A DNA stretch of 64,000 nt from Apostichopus japonicus (taxonomy: Eukaryota > Echinodermata > Holothuroidea > Aspidochirotida > Stichopodidae), in assembly GCF_037975245.1 (NCBI RefSeq), contig NC_092573.1, forward strand, positions 19,939,265-20,003,264, in the 5' to 3' direction. Made by a program: the position numbers and the translations under genes. Under the pieces are notes generated by a model that was not told the origin of the DNA, searched no databases, and was given only the letters and a program-made list of their open reading frames with translations. This document shows, in pieces, positions 48,689-60,057 of this stretch (the stretch's first letter is position 1; every line of letters begins with the position of its first letter).

Positions 48689-49488
48689 GGCATGGCGTCC
48701 CCTGGTTTAAGAACCCCTGTAAATTCTTGTCTGATGATGCATATCTCCTATTTTCTTTACCTTCATATTAAAACCTACTTTTGTTATGGGATTATCAGTA
48801 CGTCCCATTGTTGCATTGCGACATAGCTCAAGTATCTCTTACAAAATAAAAATCCCCACTTAAAATTGTTAAGATCAAGGTAGGCCGCAGTGGCATGAAA
48901 ATGAATGCACAGTTAGTAAGCTATGGAACTTGTGTGGTATTGCGACATGACCTAAACCTTAATTACGAATAAAAACCCCCAGAGCTTTCCTACGATGTTG
49001 TGCAAAGTGCATTGCATCATTTCTACCAAAATAATTCTCACAGTTTCTATAGCGCCACCAATTATCCGCTTCAACAAATCACAAACTTCTGTTGTCAATT
49101 TTCCAAATTCCGCAAAAATTCCATTTCATGCATGATCAACTTTTGTCTCGGTTTGTTAAGACAGTCTTTTACAAAAAGATTTTCACAGTTTCTATAGGGC
49201 CACCGACTTTCCGCTTCCACAATTCACAATATTCTGTTCTCAGTTTTACAAATTCTGTGAAATACCATCTGATGCATTTTCCCCTCCCCCCCCCACCCTC
49301 TTGTTCAAGCCACATATGTCAAACTTGGAAAATCTCGTCTATGTTGGTAGCTGTGTCCTCATTTTGACCAATACTTTCAGAGATCCCACCTCCTTCATGA
49401 ACTTGCAAGAAAACTTTGTTTTTCGCCCTCCATGGAGTATTTAACTGGTGACAAACCACTACAGATCCCAACAAAGGTTTGAAATTTA
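48689..49488 (+). repeat. Large direct duplication, copy 2
   Basis: Partner of 46766-47515, same orientation, with small indels. A minus-strand frame of 136 codons (49319-49729) runs partly through it but has no recognised domain, and the equivalent frame in copy 1 is broken. Confidence 0.85.
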
Positions 49489-49785
49489 GGGGGAGGGGGG
49501 GGGGGAATGGAAGGGGGTAATTAGTCAAACCAAAGTTCACTGGTATTGAAACTGTCAGCACCACCCCTGTGTGAAAGTCATTATTGTCATCCCCTCTCCT
49601 GCTGGTCTTGGCAGCCCTGAACATGAAGCAATTTCCCCTTTGTGGCTGTCTGGCTGGTATACTGGGATTTTTATGTTTCATTTTCAACAGTCTAACGTGG
49701 TATTTCTCACAAAATAAGCTGTGTGTCACCTGCAGTGACCATTAGTTGATATTCTAGCATATTTTGTATTATTTTAATACTGATG

Positions 49786-52700
49786 CACTTAATACTCATA
49801 GCTAGTACAGTAACTACTGTTCATGTTCCACAACCGTGCATCAGTAACTACTGCGCTGTGTTACAGTTGGCACGTACAGTACTGATTTCGCTTAACTCCC
49901 GTTAAAATTCGTTGAAAGAAAAATAATCGGATTTCTACGTTTTTTTAATCGAAATTCCCCGATTTTTATCGAAATTCCCCGAATTTTAACGATTGGTTAT
50001 CTCAGTCATTTCCTTCATGGAATTTTCAACGATGCGTTGAAATTCTTTTTTAAACGGAATAGAAGGTCAATATGTGGTTACGCGAATCGTCGGAAAACGC
50101 GCAACTTCGTTTATCAGTAACAATTAGACTTTGGTACAGTCGTTTGAAAGAGGGAATACTTACAAGTGCATTCTCAGGCTTGTATGAGTAGTAATGCACA
50201 TAAATTCATGTAGCTAAACTGGCGGGGGACGTTTTCTTACTGTGAACCCCAAACACAGTGACATAAGTCTTAACTTAGCCAGGTCTGATAGAGGGCTGCA
50301 GTACAAGCTATGTACCACGAGGCACCCTTCCAGATAAGTTGAAGTTCTGTTTAACCATTTAAATAACAATGAATGGACATATAAACTTGGTTTACTTGCA
50401 GATTACTAAAAATAGTTATTTTTAAGAGATGTAAATTTGGTTTTTATGAGAGTTGAAGTATGAAACTTTGTTTCCGAGCGAAAACATGTTACTTGAAGCA
50501 AAATAAAGATGCCCCGCCCATTCTGCGAGGACGCTTCCATTTTTCAAAAAGGCGTTTTCTCTTTTTATTTTTTCTATTTTGTTTACATTTTAAACATGAA
50601 AATTATTCAAAAATATGTAAAGAACTTAGTAATGTACTGCAAACTATCTATAAAAAAACAGAAAAACGATGTTTTAGGCATGAATAATGTGTTCAATATA
50701 ACTAAAGTAGTAGGTCAATAGTCATGAGCTCATGACTGTCGTCAATTCGTTTTCTCAGTTTATATTTGCGACATATCACCCGTGTACATCGATCAATGGC
50801 ATGGTGAAATCCTGTGTGAAAATATATTAACCCCAAAAGACGCAAATGGTCGTTCCAGAAAGTACCGTTATAACATTAACAACACATGGCCAGTTTTCTC
50901 TCAGGTCCGCACGTGTACAGCCATTTTTTTCACACATGGTATTATGCTGTGCATGCATTGCGGGCGGGATTGCGGCAAACATAAATGGAAATGAATGAAT
51001 ACGAAAAACTTACGATATTCTTCACAAATATTGATGCTTAGATAAGTGCTTCCTCACAATCAACGAGCCGCCCTAAAATTCGCTCCGCTTACGTTAAAAC
51101 TTCTATATATATAACACATTGAAAAACCCGAGTTTTTACACACATAATTCCCACTGACATTGGTCACAGAACATAAGTAGGTCATTGACATTCGAACTTG
51201 GCAACTTGCCCAAGTTCATCGCACCATGGGAACGACACAACACATTGAACATGATGTTAAATTCTCCCGCCACCTGGACGCCGAGTGTAAATTTTAGTGT
51301 AATAGGCAAATTATGAATGGTACTGCGCAGCGTGGTTAAATCTTAACATATTGCGACACAAATTTTGGGAAGCTGTTGTTGAAGTTACTTTCATATCAAA
51401 TGTAAGGTACTGTATCATGTATGTGACACAAGAGAAAGAAAATGAAATCAGAGGCTGCTAAAACCAGTTTGAACTTGATTTTTACAACCCATCGCAGAAC
51501 ACGTGCGTGCGTAATTTGTTTTCTTAACATGACTTTTAATGAGTAAGTAGGAAAGGTGGGTAAGTTTGCTAATTTAGGCGAGTTTTTGTTTAAAATCTTG
51601 TGATAGACAAATATATTGTTTTTTTTTCTTCAAAAGTTACGATGTTGCCGAAGGCGGAGTTATATAAATTCAGTGATCTGAACTTCTGAAGACCATGAAT
51701 ACTGATCATGTGTGTTAGACAATTATTATTACACGAAAGGTTCGCAATATTATTGGGCCTAATTAGTAATTAACATACACTGATCGTTGTCTTGCTGCCT
51801 GAATTGCTACCTGCTGGAAAAGAAAACCTTAATTATTGTACTCATAACGTCCTATTTTGATTAAAAGTCGAGTGACGGTCGAGTCGAGTCGAAAAAGCCG
51901 CGATCGGGAAACGGCGTTTAAACGTTTAACCGACCGGCAGGCGATACGGTGAAACGGTTAGCGAAATATCTGTTAGGTCACACCCTTATTTAAACACACA
52001 CAAAAAAACGACCTTATTTAATGAAAATATACTGAAAGCCATATCGCAAAAACACAAAATCGCTTATAACTCGAAAACGGAAGGAGACATCGACTTTTGT
52101 CGGCTGTAGAGGGATTTCCTAAACCGAATTTTGATGCGCTCTATCCACCTGTGTCATTTATGAGCTTCTCTGACGTAAGCTGCAGTACGTAATTTCTCTA
52201 TACCAGTTCCGCGAAATTTATTTACGCAGTAAACATCGTTCATTATGTTTTCTTTCACAACGAATATTCAAAGTTGTGCTCCACACGCTTCACAGATATT
52301 GTTTTATGTCGTTCATTTTCAATTCTACTTTAAAATTACATTTTCGAACGATGTATTGCATGCCTTATCAAACATTCCTGATTAGTAAAACTAGAGAAGG
52401 ATATTCAAATATATATTATTTTCATTTGATATGATTTTATGAGTTGTTCCACTTGAAAAACGATGATAAAACCGAAAAACAAAACATTTACTTCTCATGT
52501 GACGCATACCGGGAGACTCATAAAAACTCCCCCTTCTCATTAAATTAAATTTACATGCCGTCAGGCCAGTTGAAAGCCGTCAGGCCAGTTGAAAGCCCTC
52601 CCCAGTAATGTTCGATCAACTCTTCCCAATATACAATACTCAAATAAGCAATGAAAATATATTCATTTTCCACAGAAATCTACCCAATGTGGGCCCCAAG

Positions 52701-53215
52701 TCACTGCTTTATTTTCTTAGTAGTCATGGAAACAATTGTTTGCAACTCTCTTGCTGGCCAGGTGTTTTCAAGTTTTATTAATAGCACGACTTCTGATTGG
52801 TTCATTCAAGATAAACTTTCTATCCCTGCTGGATTGTTCTACTTGTAAATATATGAATGAATATTTGGGTTTCAATTAACTTAGTAACAGGTAACATCCA
52901 TTCCATTACGAACAGTAGGGGGGTAAAATAATGTTTGCTTCTAGAGGCAGCCAGCCAAAGGTTCTGCAGTGCTAAACCCCCACGAAGATAAAATAGTATG
53001 CTAATTAACATATGATAGGCGTGAATTTGACAAAGCCAGGTTTATGATTGGACTAAGCCTCTCAAGAAAGTTTGGTGGTGGGGATATCCAGGGTAGGGAA
53101 TGCACATGTAAGCAGCATACTATAGGTGGCCCAGACCCAGGCTGCGACCTTAATTACCAGGGCAGTCCATCTGCATTCGCGGGCAACTTACAGTAACGGG
53201 TTAGGGGGAAAATAA

Positions 53216-53250
<35 letters not shown>

Positions 53251-54165
53251 GCGTGCATTGAAGCCGGGGGAGGTTTTTTGGTCGGAATGCAGAAAAGTTT
53301 GAGAGTGCGGTTCTGTAGTAAACGGTACTGTAGTACGTCAAGTAACACAGGAATTTATTGGGAATAAAGATCTCTTTGATATCCAGCTACGAAAGTACTG
53401 TTTCATTGTTGATATTTTTTTCCTTGTTTTTCTGACACTGCGTTCCTTGGTGAGTTAACTTAAACTTATCCTAGTTAAATACTAGCCTATAACAGTCGTA
53501 GAATGTGCTTGTTACGATCGACCAAGACTAGTTTTTATTATCCTAGCCAAATCATTTTTTCAAACACCTAGTACAGAACTAACTCTGTCTTATATACAAT
53601 CAAACTTTTGCAACGTTTGTAATATTCCTCGGCAACTTCTGGTATAGTCTGAAAACGGCTGTAGTTACTCTAAGGATTCAACGCAAGTCACAACCTTGAT
53701 ATGTCTAGAATTGCCTTGGCGGTTTTTGATCGCGATAACTTTCGTGGAAATTTCGTTGAAACTTTGTTGACAACCGTGCCCGCAGTAGTCTAAATCTTGT
53801 CAACGAAATTATTCGTTTTTAATCGATTTTCAACGATTTTCAACTTTTGTTATCGATCGTTGATTTTTTTTTCAACGGGAGTTAAGCGAAATCAGTACTG
53901 TAATTACTGGAAAAGCTGTTACACGTTGAACTACGAGTCCGACAGGTGAACATTTGCAGTAATTTAAAATATATATTTTTTTTTAATTTCAAAATTAAAT
54001 TTTAAATTTTGACAATTTTAAATTTGCAGTAAGAAAAAACGTGCAGTAATTACTGTGCCACCTGTAACACCTGTTACCATGTTACGAACACAACGCAGTA
54101 TAGTTACTGATGCACGGTTGTGGAACATGAACAGTAGTTACTGTACTAGCTATGAGTATCGGGTG
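49786..54165 (+). mobile_element. 4.38-kb element with long terminal inverted repeats
   Basis: The left end 49786-49905 begins CACTTAATACTCATAGCTAG and continues TACAGTAACTACTGTTCATG, TTCCACAACCGTGCATCAG, then GATTTCGCTTAACTCCCGTT. All of these recur inverted at 53870-54165. The right arm holds an extra insert of about 100 bp. Both ends are flanked by ACTGATG (49779-49785, 54166-54172). Inner arms are rich in ATCGAAATTCCCCGA- and ATCGATTTTCAACG-type strings. The interior has no recognisable transposase; only short frames (50460-50687, 50782-50994) occur, so it is probably non-autonomous or decayed. Confidence 0.8.
53219..53249 (+). repeat. Poly(T) run
   Basis: About 31 uninterrupted T within the 4.38-kb element, possibly the tail of a minus-strand retroposed insertion. 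No source gene or SINE head was recognised next to it. Confidence 0.8.
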
Positions 54166-54172
54166 ACTGATG

Positions 54173-55327
54173 ATATCCCTTAGCATTAGTTGTTGATCTG
54201 TAACAGCAGATTGTTGATGGCGAACTTTACAAATTGTCGGTTATTTAATGCAGGTTTTGTTGTGAGAATTTAGAGTAAGAACTCAAGAGGAATTTTGAGT
54301 CTTTCAAGAACACAACTACCGATACCATGGAAGCCAATGAGGCTTGATAATAATACTCAGCATAACTTGAATCAATTTAAGCAATCAATTGAGAAGTTTT
54401 ACTGGTATGTTTCAGGTACTGGTATCAATATTAGTAGCCTGTTAAAGTACTACGGACACCTAGCCAATTTACCCGGTATGCAGTACATGTTGTTGTATGG
54501 GATAGTCCCATTCAAAATCTGTTGACATTTTGCACACAGTTCTTTTCATTTCCAAGATATACACATTTGAAGTTAATAAATAAATCTGGGAAAACTCTTT
54601 AAATAAGTGCAAACTATGAAGAAGTGGAGTGTTGCACTCATCAAAATCTCTTATTTTAGCCCTTAATATAAAGTTAATCCCTAATTACTAGCCCTCATAC
54701 AGTATATTATGTATGAATAATGTGATGTGCCTCTTTTCAAAGAAGACAACATATTTTTTCAAAATCGCTTTTTGCCACATACCTGTGTTCAGTGTCCTTG
54801 AAATGAAGGTTGTAAAAACAAGGAATAACATAACAGAAGATTAGGCAGTCACTCCCTTTACATCATCAATGTGCATAAATTAGCTAATGTTTATTCATAA
54901 ATAAAAGTAGAATTAAGATAAGACTTGTAAATTGTTCCATCTTTGATGGATTTTGATGGGAGTTGCAGGTATTTTCATGATTTTCTAATGCCTATTAGAG
55001 TAATTCGGACAATGTCGTTCATAGGTGTCCGTAGACCTTTAACTGTTTGTTAAATCGTCACAATATTTGACAGGGTTATCTGAAGTATATACAAATTACC
55101 ACAATATTCATTACCCTTGTCTGTAATGTGTGTATGATACCAGGAGCATTACCTGTTAAAAAGTAATAGTATGCAATAGCATCATGCCAACTAGGTCAAG
55201 AACACTGGTTTCCCTACTTCATTTTGTTCATGTCAGAGATTAGGGAACGATTTTGTTCCAAATTCCGTCTATTTTTGTAATTAAGTCCAGCCTATTTTAT
55301 TCAATTTCTGGTCACTATAATTTGCAG
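54173..55327. other. No confident gene; one protein-like open frame at 54295-54525
   Basis: The plus frame of 76 codons includes LPIPWKPMRL and GTGINISSLLKYYGHLANLP, compositionally like real protein. No family was recognised, and no clear acceptor or donor joins it to neighbours. The rest is AT-rich. Confidence 0.3.
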
Positions 55328-55786
55328 AACTTTGCTACCTTTAAAGTAAGCCATTCTTACTCAAACTGATTAAATATGTTGTGTAAAAGTTTGCCATAAT
55401 CTAGTGAATAATCATGCCCAACCTACAACAAGTCTTTGTTTACTACTATATGTTGTACCAAATACCAAGTTTTGCAATAAATTCCACAGATTCAAGGTTT
55501 AATTCAATTCAGTTCCACCTGGTATACATTTTACTAAACAGTTTACTGGTTCAAACTTTGCTACCTTTAAAGAAAGCTGTTCTTACTCAAACTGATTAAA
55601 TATGTTGTCCAAAAGTTTGCCACAATGTAGTGAATAATCACGCCAACCTACAACAAGTCTTTGTTTACTACATATATGTTGTACCAAGTACCAAATTTTG
55701 CTATATATATCCACTGATTCAAGGTTTAATTTGATTCAGTTCCATGTGGTTTACATTTTACTAAACAGTATACTGGTTCAAACCAG
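55328..55786 (+). repeat. Tandem duplication, two copies of about 226 bp
   Basis: Both copies start AACTTTGCTACCTTTAAAG and share CCTACAACAAGTCTTTGTTT and ACATTTTACTAAACAGT. A few percent divergence. Confidence 0.9.
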
Positions 55787-56317
55787 ATTTAATTCAAATA
55801 TTGATTTGCTATGTTTTTGGATACCAACTCTAGAGAAAGTCTTGCTTTGACAGGTTCAGCTGTTGGACCAGTCATCTTTTGCAGAAGATTTTTATAAGTC
55901 TGTATAAAGTTCAAACAGCTAAATTACACCAGCGTTCTGACAAGTATAATCCCGAGTTTGTACCGAAGGCAAAGCTTGAGAACAGGTCAACCAGTAAGTG
56001 TTGTGACGGCTTCCCCTATGTGTCTCTCTTGACTTCATTTAGCAGTACTATCAAAGCACTGTAAGTGAAAGAAGAAAGAAAAAAAATATTCCCCGATAGT
56101 TATAAATTCAACTGTTTAGTGATCACACTGGGATCTAGTGTAGTTTGTTTACTGTGTTAGAAAATAGCTTTTAAATCAAATCAGTCACACCATGCAGAGG
56201 CAAAAATGTGTTTTTTTTTTTTTACAAAGTTTTCGACAGTTAGCAATATTACTATTTGTAATATTTAAATAAAATGGCAAGGAACGTTTGTGATAAATGT
56301 TTGTTGCATACACTCTC
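55787..56317. other. Weak exon-like stretch only
   Basis: At 55878-55988 a plus frame (KIFISLYKVQTAKLHQRSDK onward) lies between a TTTTGCAG acceptor and a GTAAGT donor. It fits no family I know, including LAS2. Reported as possible only. Confidence 0.2.
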
Positions 56318-56684
56318 TTAAAGGGTGTGAAGACTCGCGCAAAAAAAACGTCTAATGCCGGTAATCTGACCTAGTTTCGAATGAGGTGTAACAGAAGTGT
56401 TAAACACCACCATCGATCCCAGAAAATACACGCACAGCTTGCTACTGTCAGTAATTAGACACTAGTGTACAGTCAGTACATACAGCTGCGGTCAATACCC
56501 ACAGCACAGTATACAAACGATACAGCGATGGACATCTCAGGGCCAGCTAAAGATAACAAGGTATCACGTTTCATTACTGTCTGCATTTTGTAGCGACACG
56601 AACAAAACGTCACTTGCAAGCAACAGAAAGTTAACTTTTTCAGATGGCCGCACACGGTTTGGGACGAGTCTTCAATGCCTTTAA
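56318..56684 (-). mobile_element. TTAA-flanked short TIR element, family B copy 3
   Basis: Inverted relative to the copies at 639 and 24875. It has the best-preserved ends: TTAAAGGGTGTGAAGACTCG and GAGTCTTCAATGCCTTTAA. Confidence 0.82.
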
Positions 56685-57183
56685 TGCTGTTTGCATTGTG
56701 TTTCTATGCTTTAACTGACAATTTTTCCACACAAAAAAAAGCCCTCATGATACATGAGAGAGCGATGCAAAATTACCAGAGGGAGAGTAATAAGAGACTG
56801 AGTCCTTATATATGGCTATTCCATTTTGCCTATAGGAGAGGGGAAAGAAGAAGAAAAAAATCAGTAGCTGTATTTTGCACCTTAGGGTAAATGCATGCTG
56901 GATTACTTTCACTCAAAGCTATGACCATTTGGTTTTAATAAATATCTCTAGGGACAAAGTTACCAAACAAAAGTCATAAGGAGGTCAAAAGTTCAGTTGT
57001 AGTCATCTGACAGTCAGTCAGAGGTTTTGAACTTGATAAGAAAGACCTTTCTCTCTCCAAAGTGTTTTAATAGTCTCCTTGTGGACAAAATTTGATGACA
57101 TATAAGTCATAGTAATTTTACCATGCACTGCAGTTTTCACAGACAAGCAGCACGCAAGCAGCACACATGCAGCACACATGCGG
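56685..57183. other. No feature recognised
   Basis: Mixed sequence leading into a short tandem repeat. Imperfect GCAGCACACAT repeats at 57147-57185 may be an extension of it. Confidence 0.5.
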
Positions 57184-57278
57184 CACACTTGGTGCACACT
57201 TGGTGCACACTTGGTGCACACTTGGTGCTCACATGGTGCTCACATGGTGTTCACATGGTGTTCACATGGTGTTCATAT
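57184..57278 (+). repeat. 12-bp tandem repeat, about 8 copies
   Basis: Units change stepwise along the array: CACTTGGTGCAC, then CACATGGTGCTC, then CACATGGTGTTC. Period 12, a multiple of 3, so one frame stays open, but no gene is implied. Confidence 0.93.
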
Positions 57279-59128
57279 GTCATTTGAGGCTTGTAGGGAC
57301 AAGTTAGGCTATGTATATGGAATATTTTAATATTCGTATGACAGAAATACTTAAAGTTTAAACTGCTCTGGGGTTTAACACAATTAAATTTAAGCCATGA
57401 AACTGGGACTATCATCTTAATTCTCTCTCCCACCCCAGGTCTGACAGGGCTGGCTATGTGCCTGGGGGAGGAGGTGAGGGTGGTGGGTCCTCATATTGAA
57501 AGGAAAGAAAAATTATACTTCATATTGTGCTTTAAGAGATCTAGGGTATATTTAGACGAAATGCTATAAGCTCTAAATGAAAGATCATGCTTTTACTATT
57601 GATTGTTTGTGTTGTGTCAGGTTAAAGGAAAGTGTAGGGGGGTGGGTGTTTTACCAGACAACCGTTTGACAATAGAAGTTGGGGAGGGGTTGGGCAATTC
57701 CTCTCCCCTTTGAGCACACCACTGCTTAAATTGTCAGATTTCATCGGGTACGGTGAGATTTTGGTGGACAGCTGTGGCGATTAACAGACAATGGTTTCTT
57801 CACTTTTAATAGTGAAGTTTGATATCCTTGGTTATTTAATTTTACAGATCAAATGAGATCATAAGTTAACCTCCGCCTGTCACAAATATCACATACCCTA
57901 TGAATTAGTTTTGCCAGGGTGACATATCATAGCAGGTGTGAACTCAAATTATGGCACGATGGTCTAGTTTATATATCATATATATGTGTGTACTGCACAT
58001 TCACTCTGCATGAGGTAGAATGAAATTGAATTGACTATGTTATCGTTTCATTGACTTTCGAAAGATTATACCTGCTGTGTTATTTAATAGGCAGAGAGAA
58101 GAACGAACAAAAGTCAAACAAAATTCTAAACTTCAGATTCTACTTGAATGTAAACAAACCGATGGTAATAATTGCAAGTTTTAATAACTGGCAGTGATTT
58201 ATATTCATCTTTGATGTTGATAATTTGGAATATTCGCATAATAATTACATGGTTTCTGAATTAGTGGCATGAGATAATCAACCACACTAATGCCTAACCT
58301 ACTATAAACTGCGTAACGACGTTTAAAACTGTGCCCCAATCCCGCATCCGCCCACTCTTACCTTCCTTCCGAATCTACCATTCAGAAGCGAACCTGGAAC
58401 ATCTGCTTGGTTTTCCATTGCGGTGAAGTATTGCAGCTTAGGAACCTTCCCTCTATATATAGCAAGCAGCTTTAGTATTAAACTGAAGCATCGTGGGTAC
58501 TCATTTCAGTTCGTTAATGGGGTTACAATAACTTCATAATCCTGCTGAAGATATTATCCTGATAGCTTTTGAAACTTGGGATATATGGTTATTTAAAATC
58601 TGCATAAAATGTTATGTTTTAACCTGGTAGTATAGCTCATGGCCTCCCCCAACCCCTTCCCCCTCCCCCTTCCCCTCCCTCCATCCCTCCAAGGAATGGA
58701 TCACAGTAGGTGGTATTGCAATGTTTGCATGGCCATCATTCGCCAATGTCACTCACTCAAATGATTATTTGCTTTTGTAAGTTTTAACATGTTATTGTGT
58801 ATTTATCCTTGAAATGTGATTTCCTTTGAAATGTTCTCATTCAGCTAGCTGTAGATGTACCCCAGAGTTCAGAGGCATCAATCGTTAAAGTCTCACATCC
58901 CTTTCTGTTGTAAGAATGTCTATGCTTACACTGTGGAGGAATGATTTATGCCAAATAATCGTATATAATATAGTTCATATCACTATACGTACAATAATTC
59001 AGCCATAAATCAACTCTTTTCTTTGTCCCCCTGCATTCCTTTTGGATCTTCTTGTTGTCCCATGAACATGCCACCAAAGTACATCAGAAATAAGCCTTGC
59101 TAGGGATGGGTGTAGGAGGGGGGAGGGG
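57279..59128. other. Intronic/intergenic sequence, no gene recognised
   Basis: Contains pyrimidine-rich runs (58645-58690) and AT-rich sequence. No exon or element end is supported. Confidence 0.45.
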
Positions 59129-59498
59129 CAGTGGCGGAGCTAGGGATATTGGTCAAGGGGGCGAGAATGGTCTGTAGGGGTGCTTTCGACACTATCTAAG
59201 CAGAGCGCCACCACAGGTTGGCGCGGAGAGTACAGAAAATTTTTGAGTAAAGATACTTCCTAGATTGTCGGAAATTACCCTTTCCTGGCCTTGCTTATTT
59301 GCAGATAAACGAAGAATCAATAGGTGTCATCGCCAACAAAATGTTACAAATGTCAATAGGTAGATGAGAGCGCAATAAAAAAGTAAATAATCGCGAATAA
59401 GTAAAAAGTGGTAAAAAGCTGAAAAGGGCGCCAGCAGTCCATTTGAGTCCGTCAGGGGGGCATCCACCCCCCCTGACTGTATGGACGCTCCGCCACTG
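59129..59498 (-). mobile_element. hAT-like short element, family D copy 2 (370 bp)
   Basis: Same termini and length as 37334-37703 but inverted, flanked by a perfect 8-bp duplication GGGAGGGG (59121-59128, 59499-59506). Very similar to copy 1, so fairly recent. Confidence 0.93.
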
Positions 59499-59868
59499 GG
59501 GAGGGGTAGCATAACATCTGTACATGTACACCTAGATTTATACCTTCACCTTACCATGCATGTTTGCACACTCTCCCAGGATTATAAAGGTCCTAGTCTT
59601 TGTTTTGATTTTATTGTATACAACAAGCTTGTATGTGTATTTTGGATACACAAGGTCTGACATACGACTAAGATTTATTTCACTTTTAAATTTTGTTTAA
59701 GTTATTGGGATACATGTGTGTACGTGTTTATCACAAGATGTTTTAGCCCTGGATGTTGGTCTAAAAATGTATATGAAAGTGTTGCAGCTCTATAAAAAAT
59801 AAAAATAGAAAATAAATAACATTTGCCAACTTAGCAACATAGCTTTATGAATATATCCTTGTGGGCAG

Positions 59869-60057
59869 GTGTGTAAGAATGTAAAATTAATATGCATAAT
59901 TCCCTGTTCTTTCCAATATGCTGTTTGCATATGCTTGTGGCATGTGTGTAAGAATGTAAAATTAATTTGCAGAATTCCCTGTTCTTTCCAATATGCTCTC
60001 TGCATATACTTGTGGCATGTGTGTAAGAATGTAAAATTAATATGCAGAATTCCCAGT
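59869..60057 (+). repeat. Tandem repeat, about 2.5 copies of a 75-bp unit
   Basis: GTGTGTAAGAATGTAAAATT followed by ATNTGCANAATTCCC and CTGTTCTTTCCAATATGCT recurs at 59869, 59944 and 60019, the last copy truncated. Confidence 0.9.

Noticed and set aside
49786-54165. Polinton-type giant transposon
   Set aside because: Too short at 4.4 kb, no integrase, polymerase or capsid-like frames, and the flanking duplication is 7 bp rather than 6.
55854-55908. Exon VQLLDQSSFAEDFYKSV after TTTGACAG
   Set aside because: Phase fits the LAS2-like gene, but there is no family similarity and the competing frame in the same place is equally plausible.
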